This document shows positions 1-5,483 of a DNA stretch of 7,610 nt, one piece after another. Within the stretch, counting starts at the first letter, position 1, and every line of letters begins with the position of its first letter. The notes below the pieces were generated by a model. That model was not told the origin of the DNA and ran no database searches. It saw only the letters and a program-made list of their open reading frames with translations. Position numbers and translations under genes: made by a program. Source of the DNA: Dehalococcoidales bacterium (GTDB lineage: Bacteria; Chloroflexota; Dehalococcoidia; Dehalococcoidales; ARS1013); NCBI GenBank assembly GCA_030672225.1, contig DAOVGW010000050.1:1-7610 (forward strand), written 5' to 3'.

Positions 1-173
1 AAAGCCAGCAGACGGTGAACATGAAAGATTTAGAAAGTGCCAGCCTGGAGGTCAGGGGAAGGCACGATGCCTGTATCGTCCCCAGGGCAGTGATTGTGGT
101 AGAGGCGATGATGGCGGTAACCCTTTGTGACTTCGCCATAAGAGCCGGACTAATACCGGGGGTGATAAAATGA
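1..173 (+). CDS. aroC: Chorismate synthase, C-terminal end (partial, 5' end outside window)
   Basis: The frame with codons starting at position 3 is open from the window edge to a TGA at 171-173, giving the last 56 residues of a protein. It contains the chorismate synthase signature GRHDACIVPRAV followed by VVEAMMAV, which belongs to the C-terminal part of AroC. The enzyme converts 5-enolpyruvylshikimate-3-phosphate to chorismate using reduced FMN, the last step of the shikimate pathway. The stop overlaps the next start (ATGA, 170-173), so aroC and pheA are almost certainly co-transcribed and translationally coupled. Identification rests on the conserved C-terminal block only; the catalytic N-terminal part is not in the window. 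Confidence 0.93.
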   Translation, partial: SQQTVNMKDLESASLEVRGRHDACIVPRAVIVVEAMMAVTLCDFAIRAGLIPGVIK

Positions 174-1240
174 GCCTGGATGATTTAAGAAAAAGGATAG
201 AGGAAGTTGATGCCGGTATAGTCAGGCTTATCGCCGAAAGGATAAGGATTGCTGAAGAGATAGGCAGGGAGAAGAAACAGCGGCACATACCAATTGAGGA
301 CAGGGAAAGGGAAGACAGAGTTCTTGCAAATGTCAAGAATATCGCCCGCACCGAAAGTGTAAACCAGCAAGATATAGAAAGCATCTACCGCCAAATAATC
401 ACCGCCACCAAAGGCGCCCAGGGAATAGTAGTCGCCTTTCAGGGTGAAGTCGGTGCCTACAGTGAGGAAGCCGCCGTTCACTTTTTCAGCTCCTCAACCA
501 GTGTTAAGCCGTGTGAAAGCCTGGAAAGGGTCTTTAAGGCCGTGGAACAGGATGACGAGGTGCAGTTTGGCATCGCTCCCATTGAGAACTCACTTGAGGG
601 CAGTATCAGTAAGACCTATGATTTGCTTTTGGACTCAGACCTCAAGGTCTGCGGTGAAATAGAGCTCAGGGTCTCCCACTGCCTGATAGCCAACCCGGGG
701 GCAACACTTAGCTCAATAAAAAGAATCTACTCTCACCCCCAGGCTCTGGGACAGTGCCAGGCTTTCATAAAGCACCTGGACTGTGAACTTATACCGACCT
801 ACGATACCGCCGGCAGTGTTAAGATGATAAAAGAAAAGAAGATAACCGATGGCGCTGCCATCGCCGGCTTAAGAGCCGCTGAAATCTACGGGATGGAGAT
901 TATCGCCCGTGAGATAGAGGATAACCCGAATAACTTCACCCGCTTTTTCATCTTGGCCAGGAAGGACTCTCCGCCTACGGGGAATGATAAGACCTCGGTG
1001 GTTTTTTCAGTGAAACATAAACCGGGAGCACTGTTTGGCTTCCTCAAAGAACTGACAGCTAGAAATATAAATTTGACCAAGATAGAGTCCAGGCCAACCA
1101 GACAAAAGCCGTGGGAATATAACTTTTACCTGGATTTTGAGGGTCATCGGGAAGACAGGGCGCCTAAAGAGGTTCTGGAAAAACTGAAAGACTACGCCAT
1201 CTTTATCAAGGTGCTGGGTTCCTACCCTAAAGCAAAGTAA
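170..1240 (+). CDS. pheA: Bifunctional chorismate mutase / prephenate dehydratase (P-protein)
   Basis: This 356-residue protein converts chorismate to prephenate and then to phenylpyruvate, the branch to phenylalanine, in the cytoplasm. Three domains are visible: AroQ-type chorismate mutase (about 1-82), prephenate dehydratase (about 85-264) and a regulatory ACT domain (about 274-352). By alignment to the E. coli enzyme the mutase active-site set is intact: Arg7, Arg24, Lys35, Asp44, Arg47, Glu48 and Gln75. The dehydratase has its Thr-Arg-Phe catalytic motif at 257-259. The ACT domain keeps the GALF (286-289) and ESRP (306-309) motifs that bind phenylalanine in the family, so feedback inhibition by Phe is expected. 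The length is usual for a P-protein. The start overlaps the aroC stop (ATGA) and is preceded by a G-rich stretch (158-164) that can serve as ribosome site. Confidence 0.96.
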   Translation: MSLDDLRKRIEEVDAGIVRLIAERIRIAEEIGREKKQRHIPIEDREREDRVLANVKNIARTESVNQQDIESIYRQIITATKGAQGIVVAFQGEVGAYSEEAAVHFFSSSTSVKPCESLERVFKAVEQDDEVQFGIAPIENSLEGSISKTYDLLLDSDLKVCGEIELRVSHCLIANPGATLSSIKRIYSHPQALGQCQAFIKHLDCELIPTYDTAGSVKMIKEKKITDGAAIAGLRAAEIYGMEIIAREIEDNPNNFTRFFILARKDSPPTGNDKTSVVFSVKHKPGALFGFLKELTARNINLTKIESRPTRQKPWEYNFYLDFEGHREDRAPKEVLEKLKDYAIFIKVLGSYPKAK

Positions 1241-1260
1241 AGAAAGCCAAGAGAAGCCAG

Positions 1261-2130
1261 ATGAAAGTAGCCATAATCGGCGGCTCAGGGAAGATGGGAA
1301 GGTGGTTTGCCCGCTTTCTTCTTAAAGAGGGCAAAGAGGTGGTATTAATCGGCAGAAATGAGGCAAAGCTAAATAAAATCGGGCGTGAGCTCGGCGCCCA
1401 GACCACTACCAATATAGAAGCAGTTAAGCAGGCCGACGTAATTTTAATATCAGTGCCGATAGACCATTTTGAGGAGGTTGTAACTAGCTTAAGCCCTCAC
1501 ACACATTCTGAGCAGATTATCGCGGACATTACCTCGGTCAAGGTACTGCCAGTGGCAGCAATGCACCGCCACATAAAAAAGGGGCTCATACTGGGAACAC
1601 ACCCTGTATTCGGTCCCGGTGCCAGAAGTGTCGCCAATCACAGCTTCGTCCTGACACCTACCAACCAAAAGGAGACGGCGCTGGCGGAAAAGGTCAGGGG
1701 CTACCTGGAAACCAGAGGGGCTAAAGTCACCTTGATGAGCCCGCAGGAACATGATGAAACGATGACCGTCATCCTTGGGCTGGCTCACTTCATCGCCATA
1801 GTTTCCGCCGATACCCTGGCCAACCTTGACCGCTTAAGTCAGATGCCTCAAATCGGTGGCATTACCTATAAAGTACTATTATCACTGGTAGAAAGCGTCA
1901 TATCAGAAGACCCGGAACTTTATGCCTCTTTGCAGATGAACCTACCCAACCTGCCTGAGATTCAAGAGCTATTTTTAAAAAGCGCCAAAACCTGGGCTGA
2001 GCTGGTAAAGCACAAAGATAAGCCAGAATTTGCAAGGAGAATGAGAGCTTTAAGAAGCAAACTTGAGCAGGATAACCCCGATTTTGGCAAGGCTTATGAC
2101 AATATGTATAAGATTGCCGAGGGGCTATAA
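1261..2130 (+). CDS. tyrA: Prephenate dehydrogenase (TyrA family), no ACT domain
   Basis: A 289-residue oxidoreductase expected to decarboxylate prephenate oxidatively to 4-hydroxyphenylpyruvate, the tyrosine branch. The N-terminus is a Rossmann fold with the nucleotide loop GGSGKMG (7-13). Ser92 in ITSVK and His114 in HPVFGP correspond to the catalytic Ser/His pair of TyrA enzymes, and a further conserved His lies in GLAHF (His176). The helical C-terminal half (about 165-289) is the dimerisation domain; no ACT or chorismate mutase domain is attached. The second strand ends in GRN (31-33) rather than an acidic residue, which suggests NADP+ rather than NAD+ (inference). It begins 20 bases after pheA, with a weak AGAGAAG ribosome site at 1249-1255, and is most likely the third gene of the same operon. 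Arogenate as substrate cannot be excluded. Confidence 0.92.
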   Translation: MKVAIIGGSGKMGRWFARFLLKEGKEVVLIGRNEAKLNKIGRELGAQTTTNIEAVKQADVILISVPIDHFEEVVTSLSPHTHSEQIIADITSVKVLPVAAMHRHIKKGLILGTHPVFGPGARSVANHSFVLTPTNQKETALAEKVRGYLETRGAKVTLMSPQEHDETMTVILGLAHFIAIVSADTLANLDRLSQMPQIGGITYKVLLSLVESVISEDPELYASLQMNLPNLPEIQELFLKSAKTWAELVKHKDKPEFARRMRALRSKLEQDNPDFGKAYDNMYKIAEGL

Positions 2131-2221
2131 AAGCCGCTTAAAAAAGAAGCCTATGCTAATGGATTCTCTCAGCAGTCGCTAGGGCTTATCCCGATAGTAG
2201 TCGGAGCTTATAACAGAAGGT

Positions 2222-2226
2222 GGAGG
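2222..2226 (+). promoter_or_regulatory. Ribosome binding site deciding the DUF2784 start
   Basis: GGAGG lies 5 bases before the ATG at 2232 and overlaps the alternative GTG start at 2220, so it favours the ATG. Confidence 0.5.
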
Positions 2227-2231
2227 GGAGG

Positions 2232-2618
2232 ATGATTTGGAGAATTTTAGCCGATGCAGTTATGGGTCTACACCTACTCCTCATGGCTCTTCTTGTTGTT
2301 TCCGCTGTACTTCTGGCGCTAGGCTTCTTCAAAGGACGTCGTAACTGGCGGCGCTTTTACTACGGGGTCATCGCCCTGGCAGTAGGCCTAACGGTGGTGG
2401 ATAAGACAGGAATATTAAAGTCTTGCTCCCTAACCGACCTGGAATACATGCTGCGAAGGCTCTACGACCCGAGTGAAAGCTGGATGCGCACGAGGTCACT
2501 TCTGGGGACTATCATGTTTAACACTACCGGAGTTGAGGTGCCCGAAGTCGTCTTCACCATAGGGTTGGGAATAGTAATAGCAGTAATGATAAGCTCTCTC
2601 ATTTTGCGGAGAGCCTAA
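2232..2618 (+). CDS. DUF2784-type small membrane protein
   Basis: A predicted 128-residue integral membrane protein of unknown function. Hydrophobic segments lie at about 5-32, 42-58 and 104-124, with an Arg/Lys-rich loop between the first two. The motif CSLTDLE (65-71), just after the second segment, resembles the C-P-L-T-x-L-E signature of DUF2784, and His14 in the first segment also fits that family. I chose the ATG at 2232 because GGAGG at 2222-2226 sits 5 bases before it. The frame also offers a GTG at 2220, which would add four residues but has its purine-rich site directly against the start codon. It lies about 100 bases after tyrA and may be read through from that operon, although nothing links its function to aromatic synthesis. 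It converges on the glutaredoxin gene with only 6 bases between the stop codons. Confidence 0.75.
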   Translation: MIWRILADAVMGLHLLLMALLVVSAVLLALGFFKGRRNWRRFYYGVIALAVGLTVVDKTGILKSCSLTDLEYMLRRLYDPSESWMRTRSLLGTIMFNTTGVEVPEVVFTIGLGIVIAVMISSLILRRA

Positions 2619-2624
2619 GCGAGC

Positions 2625-2864
2625 CTACTTGGCCAGCAACTCATCTAACTTGGCCTGGTTAAAGCCTATTAACATTTCGTCATAAACTATGATGACCGGT
2701 ACTCCCATCTGCCCCGACTTTTTAATCAGCTCACGGGCGGCCTCGCTACTGGCAGCCACATCAATATCCTGATAAGAGACGTCCTTCTCGGTAAGATACG
2801 CCTTAGCCCTCTTGCAAATGGGGCAGGTAGGCGTGGAATAGATGACAACCTTCTTACCACTCAT
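2625..2864 (-). CDS. Glutaredoxin-like protein (single-domain thioredoxin fold)
   Basis: A 79-residue protein with the compact glutaredoxin fold: a first strand (KKVVIYST, 4-11), the redox motif Cys14-Pro-Ile-Cys17, and the cis-proline loop GVPVI (54-58). It resembles the YruB-type stand-alone glutaredoxin-like proteins found in many anaerobes; the partner reductase and substrate are not evident here. It should act as a cytoplasmic thiol-disulfide oxidoreductase. The start is well supported: on the minus strand AGAGGAGG precedes the ATG by about 8 bases (plus coordinates about 2873-2880), and a good sigma-70 promoter lies at 2894-2922. It is divergent from the glycerate kinase gene and convergent with the DUF2784 gene. 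No signal peptide is seen. Confidence 0.88.
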   Translation of the reverse strand: MSGKKVVIYSTPTCPICKRAKAYLTEKDVSYQDIDVAASSEAARELIKKSGQMGVPVIIVYDEMLIGFNQAKLDELLAK

Positions 2865-2893
2865 TATCAGTGCCTCCTCTACTCGCTGGCTAA

Positions 2894-2922
2894 ATACTAT
2901 TACTGAATGAAAAACATGTCAA
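2894..2922 (-). promoter_or_regulatory. Sigma-70-type promoter for the glutaredoxin-like gene
   Basis: Read on the minus strand, a perfect -35 TTGACA (plus 2917-2922) is followed after exactly 17 bases by TAGTAT (plus 2894-2899). Transcription would begin near 2887, leaving a leader of about 23 bases that contains the AGGAGG ribosome site. The -35 lies in the region shared with the divergent glycerate kinase gene. Confidence 0.65.
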
Positions 2923-2935
2923 CAGCCATTGATTT

Positions 2936-2954
2936 CTAGCTGTATAACTGCTAG
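2936..2954. promoter_or_regulatory. Inverted repeat around a possible -10 (candidate operator)
   Basis: The arms CTAGC (2936-2940) and GCTAG (2950-2954) are perfect inverted repeats separated by 9 bases that contain TATAAC (2943-2948). TATAAC could be the -10 of the glycerate kinase promoter, with a poor -35 TCAACA at 2919-2924 (18-base spacer). An operator overlapping this promoter is possible, but 5-base arms can arise by chance. Confidence 0.3.
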
Positions 2955-2957
2955 CAT

Positions 2958-2987
2958 CCAGCATAGCGACCCTCAGGGTGCGGCTGG
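2958..2987 (+). other. Imperfect hairpin just upstream of the glycerate kinase start
   Basis: CCAGC (2958-2962) pairs with GCTGG (2983-2987). Inside it GC-ACCC (2966-2972, one bulged G) pairs with GGGTGC (2976-2981) around a TCA loop, giving about 11 base pairs in total. The hairpin ends 6 bases before the ATG at 2994, where a Shine-Dalgarno would be expected and none is seen. It may be an RNA structure affecting translation, or a DNA operator. Confidence 0.4.
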
Positions 2988-2993
2988 CTGGAT

Positions 2994-4343
2994 ATGATTA
3001 TAAAAAATAGAGATGAACTCTCTACAACCAGGCTTCGAAAGCAGGCTTTAGATATTCTTGAATCGGCTATCAACCGAGTCCTGCCGCCAAATATTATGAA
3101 GTCGGCACTGAGATACGACGCGGCTGGGAGAATGCTCACCGTAAATGGTGATACCTATAGCCTGTCTGGGGGCAGGCTCTTCGTTATCGGAGGCGGTAAG
3201 GCGTCCGGCCTTATGGCAGAAACTCTGGAAAGTATTATACCCCCTGAGAATATATCAGCCGGCGTGATTAACAGTAAAAGCCAGAACTATAAGACAAGTA
3301 AAATCAAGATAGTACCCGCCGGCCACCCGATTCCGGACCAGAGGGGCATTGATGGTGTTAAAGAGATGCTGGCTCTTAAAGAGCGCTACTCCATAAATGA
3401 AAATGATTTAATTTTATGCTTAATCTCAGGCGGCGGTTCGGCTTTGATGCCCTATCCAGTCGATGAAATAGATTTAGCTGATAAGCAGAAAATTACCCAG
3501 CTGCTGCTAAGCTCTGGTGCTGAAATAGCTGAAATTAACGCCCTGAGAAAACACCTATCTGAGATAAAGGGTGGGCGGTTAGGCGGTTACTTTGCGCCGG
3601 CAACTGTTGTTTCCCTGCTCTTATCTGATGTAATCGGCAATAACCTGTCTGTTATTGCCTCCGGCCCCACCTTCCCCGACCCGTCAACATTTTCAGATGC
3701 CTATAGTGTACTGGAAAAATATAGCCTGTTAGAGGCGGCACCCGAAAGGGTAACCGACTATTTGAGAAGGGGCTGCCAGGGCAACGCAGAAGAAACACCC
3801 AAAACCCTGGATAACTGTCATAATTACATAATTGGCGATAACAAACTGGCTTTAGAGGCTATGGCTAAAAAGGCAGAGGAGGCAGGGTTTACGCCGCTTA
3901 TTGTTACTGCTGAGCAAAAGGGAGAGACAACCGCTGTCGCCATCTCCAGAGCCAATGAGATACTGAGCACAAAATATGCCGCTTATGACGCTATTCTTAT
4001 TGGTGGTGAAACAACCCCGAGCTTACCTGCCAATGCCGGGAAGGGCGGCAGAAATCAGCACTACGGCGCCGTATCTATACTGGCGATGAAGCAGTATATG
4101 GGTAAGTGGGTTATGGCTAGCGTGGGCACAGATGGCTCGGACTTCTTGGCTGATGTCGCTGGCGCCATGGTTGATGACCACTCTTTGGATAGCGCTAAAG
4201 CCAGAGGGATAGACATAAAAGCCTATCTTAGTAGGTATGACAGCAACACGTTACTGGCAAGGATTGGCAGCTCTCTTATAGTAACCGGGGATACCGGAAC
4301 GAACGTGGGTGATGTTATCATATATCTTCTAAAACCCTCTTAA
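2994..4343 (+). CDS. Glycerate 2-kinase, MOFRL (GckA/TtuD) family
   Basis: A 449-residue cytoplasmic kinase expected to phosphorylate D-glycerate with ATP to 2-phosphoglycerate, feeding lower glycolysis/gluconeogenesis. Motifs of the family appear in order: GGGKAS (66-71) with a likely catalytic Lys69, SGGGSAL (145-151), NALRKHLS (182-189) with KGG following, SDVIGN (211-216), ASGPT (222-226), then the C-terminal MOFRL part with GGETT (337-341), GGRNQ (351-355, Arg353 the likely second catalytic residue), GTDG (378-381) and TGTNVGD (434-440). Length is typical and no key motif is missing. The ATG at 2994 has no clear Shine-Dalgarno; an in-frame TAG at 2964 limits any extension and no ATG, GTG or TTG lies between. 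It is a single-gene unit, divergent from the glutaredoxin gene. A kinase for a related hydroxy-acid (for example hydroxypyruvate-derived) cannot be ruled out. Confidence 0.93.
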   Translation: MIIKNRDELSTTRLRKQALDILESAINRVLPPNIMKSALRYDAAGRMLTVNGDTYSLSGGRLFVIGGGKASGLMAETLESIIPPENISAGVINSKSQNYKTSKIKIVPAGHPIPDQRGIDGVKEMLALKERYSINENDLILCLISGGGSALMPYPVDEIDLADKQKITQLLLSSGAEIAEINALRKHLSEIKGGRLGGYFAPATVVSLLLSDVIGNNLSVIASGPTFPDPSTFSDAYSVLEKYSLLEAAPERVTDYLRRGCQGNAEETPKTLDNCHNYIIGDNKLALEAMAKKAEEAGFTPLIVTAEQKGETTAVAISRANEILSTKYAAYDAILIGGETTPSLPANAGKGGRNQHYGAVSILAMKQYMGKWVMASVGTDGSDFLADVAGAMVDDHSLDSAKARGIDIKAYLSRYDSNTLLARIGSSLIVTGDTGTNVGDVIIYLLKPS

Positions 4344-4437
4344 ATGATGTGATGTGAGCCAAAGTTGGATTGAAGCAATGACTAAAGGCTTATAGTCTTA
4401 CTACTATCTTCCCATACCATATATTACTATTTGTCTA

Positions 4438-4465
4438 TTTACAACCGATTTAATTGAGCTACACT
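4438..4465 (+). promoter_or_regulatory. Possible promoter of the HicB-like gene
   Basis: TTTACA (4438-4443) and TACACT (4460-4465) are separated by 16 bases and would start transcription near 4472, giving a leader of about 43 bases with the ribosome site AAGGTGG at 4499-4505. Both hexamers deviate from consensus. The surrounding 4344-4514 region is AT-rich and contains no other gene that I can support. Confidence 0.3.
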
Positions 4466-4514
4466 ATAGCTACCACTGGTTCAAGGCACTTAATGTGCAA
4501 GGTGGTTAAAGCCT

Positions 4515-4748
4515 ATGAAGAGTTTGGAAAACTATGGCAGATTGACAATCAGGATTTCCAAGGCGAGGATTTTCAGCCGGAATAGCAACAATGGTCATGG
4601 CTACCAATATTTAGTCAGGTGTGATGAGCTACCCGGATGCTGCGGGCATGGCTCAACGATTTCTGATGCGCTGGAGGATTTTCAAAGAATGGCTGAATTA
4701 TGGTTAACCTGGTTCAGTAATCTTTCACCACAGAATAGAAAAGTCTAG
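4515..4748 (+). CDS. Orphan HicB-like (UPF0150-type) small protein
   Basis: A 77-residue protein whose middle (about 29-62) has the HicB_like pattern: a strand GYQYLVRCDELPGC, a turn with GHGSTISDA, then a helix LEDFQRMAELWL. This is the partly degraded RNase-H-like fold shared by HicB antitoxins and their stand-alone relatives. In HicAB systems such a protein neutralises the HicA mRNA interferase. No HicA-sized double-stranded-RNA-binding domain reading frame lies on either side, and no separate DNA-binding domain follows the fold, so its role here is unknown. The ATG at 4515 is supported by AAGGTGG 9 bases upstream. The N-terminal 28 residues are basic and less family-like. It is isolated, with about 170 bases on each side to the next coding region. 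Confidence 0.65.
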   Translation: MKSLENYGRLTIRISKARIFSRNSNNGHGYQYLVRCDELPGCCGHGSTISDALEDFQRMAELWLTWFSNLSPQNRKV

Positions 4749-4876
4749 CGTGATTGACTACTCAATTTGCCAAGACATATTGAAATGTGTATTAGCTTTT
4801 AACAACTCTTAAAATGTGCCCCCTCGCAATTCTTCAAACACTCTGTCAAGCCATGGACAAGCCCTACCCATACCAC

Positions 4877-4905
4877 TTGACAAATCTCCATTTTTGGTAT
4901 ACCCT
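4877..4905 (+). promoter_or_regulatory. Promoter for the HTH/coiled-coil gene
   Basis: A perfect -35 TTGACA (4877-4882) is followed by two overlapping -10 choices: TACCCT (4900-4905, 17-base spacer) or the extended form TGGTATACC (4895-4903, 15-base spacer). Either would start transcription near 4910-4912, only about 6-8 bases before the ATG at 4918. It lies inside the longer reading frame that starts with GTG at 4816, which argues for the shorter protein. Confidence 0.45.
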
Positions 4906-4917
4906 CTGTCCAGAGCC

Positions 4918-5307
4918 ATGCAGAGTAATGAGGGGCTAACCATTAGCCAGGCCGCCGAAGCTATGGGCGTATCGCCTAAAACAATCAGGCGTCGCATCAA
5001 GAAGGGAGAAATCGCTTCCAGGCTTGTTCCCGGCAAATTCGGAGAGGAATACCGCATAACTGAACTCCTCTCACTAAATATACAAGAACAAACCCTGGAC
5101 ACGACCCCTACCCTAGACACTACCCTAGCCCTACCCATTATCAGGGAGCTACAGCGAACAACTAGAGAGCTACACGAAACCAACCTGCAACTGGCCGGGC
5201 AGCTTGGTATAGCTCAGGAGAGAATACGAACCCTGGAGAATCAAGTTAAGCTCCTCGCAACAGGCAAACGCCCTTGGTGGAGACGGCTTTTTAAGCGGCA
5301 GAGCTGA
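4918..5307 (+). CDS. Helix-turn-helix (MerR/excisionase-type) protein with coiled coil and basic C-terminal tail
   Basis: With the ATG at 4918 the product has 129 residues. Residues 7-47 form a MerR/excisionase-like DNA-binding domain: LTISQAAEAMGVSPKTIRRR (7-26) is the helix-turn-helix, followed by KKGEI and a wing-like stretch ending in EEYRIT. A Thr/Asp/Leu linker with a six-residue tandem repeat (59-70) leads to a charged helix (about 74-113) with coiled-coil character (RELQRTTRELHETN, then RIRTLENQVKLL). The end (116-129) is short, basic and aromatic, with PWWRRLFKR. It may bind DNA as a dimer; function is not known. The frame is open back to a GTG at 4816, which would add 34 residues, but that start has no ribosome site, the extra residues look non-domain-like, and a consensus promoter sits within them. 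No integrase or plasmid gene is nearby. It is convergent with the flavoprotein gene. Confidence 0.7.
   Translation: MQSNEGLTISQAAEAMGVSPKTIRRRIKKGEIASRLVPGKFGEEYRITELLSLNIQEQTLDTTPTLDTTLALPIIRELQRTTRELHETNLQLAGQLGIAQERIRTLENQVKLLATGKRPWWRRLFKRQS
5092..5127 (+). repeat. 18-base tandem repeat inside the HTH/coiled-coil gene
   Basis: Two in-frame copies of 18 bases (5092-5109 and 5110-5127), differing at a few positions, encode TLDTTP and TLDTTL in the linker between the DNA-binding domain and the coiled coil. Expansion of such a unit changes linker length without breaking the frame. Confidence 0.6.
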
Positions 5308-5402
5308 AGCTTAACCTGCCCCAAGAACCACACCCGCTGGGGATGACAATATTGAAAAATAGGGCGAGAGAAAGTTAACACAGAGTTTTCCCTGTCAAAT
5401 CC

Positions 5403-5430
5403 CGTAGAGTGGCTAGAAATTGATTCTACG
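5403..5430. other. Hairpin-forming inverted repeat in a convergent intergenic region
   Basis: CGTAGAGT (5403-5410) can pair with ATTCTACG (5423-5430), eight pairs with one G-U and a 12-base loop. It lies between the convergent HTH and flavoprotein genes (5308-5483), where no gene is visible. No T-run follows on either strand, so a classical terminator is not supported. Confidence 0.3.
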
Positions 5431-5483
5431 CGTTGTCATATGCATTCTAGGAGTGGACCAGGGGCCGCAAAGATGCTTTCCCA

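Noticed and set aside
52..481. Open frames on the minus strand opposite aroC/pheA
   Set aside because: They lie antisense to strongly conserved enzyme sequence, and their translations show no domain.
2193..2206. CCGA/TCGG hairpin before the DUF2784 gene
   Set aside because: A four-base stem is expected by chance, and there is no terminator tail.
4380..4397. Hairpin GACTA/TAGTC after the glycerate kinase as a terminator
   Set aside because: It has only five pairs and no T-run; too weak to call.
4816..4917. N-terminal extension of the HTH protein from a GTG start
   Set aside because: There is no ribosome site, the residues look low in structure, and a consensus promoter lies within it; kept only as an alternative start.
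5313..5345. CCCCA/TGGGG inverted repeat after the HTH gene as a terminator
   Set aside because: Five pairs with a 13-base loop and no T-run on the plus strand.
4344..5483. Integrated mobile element or toxin-antitoxin module
   Set aside because: There is an orphan HicB-like gene and an HTH gene, but no integrase, transposase, HicA, attachment-site duplication or terminal inverted repeats were seen.
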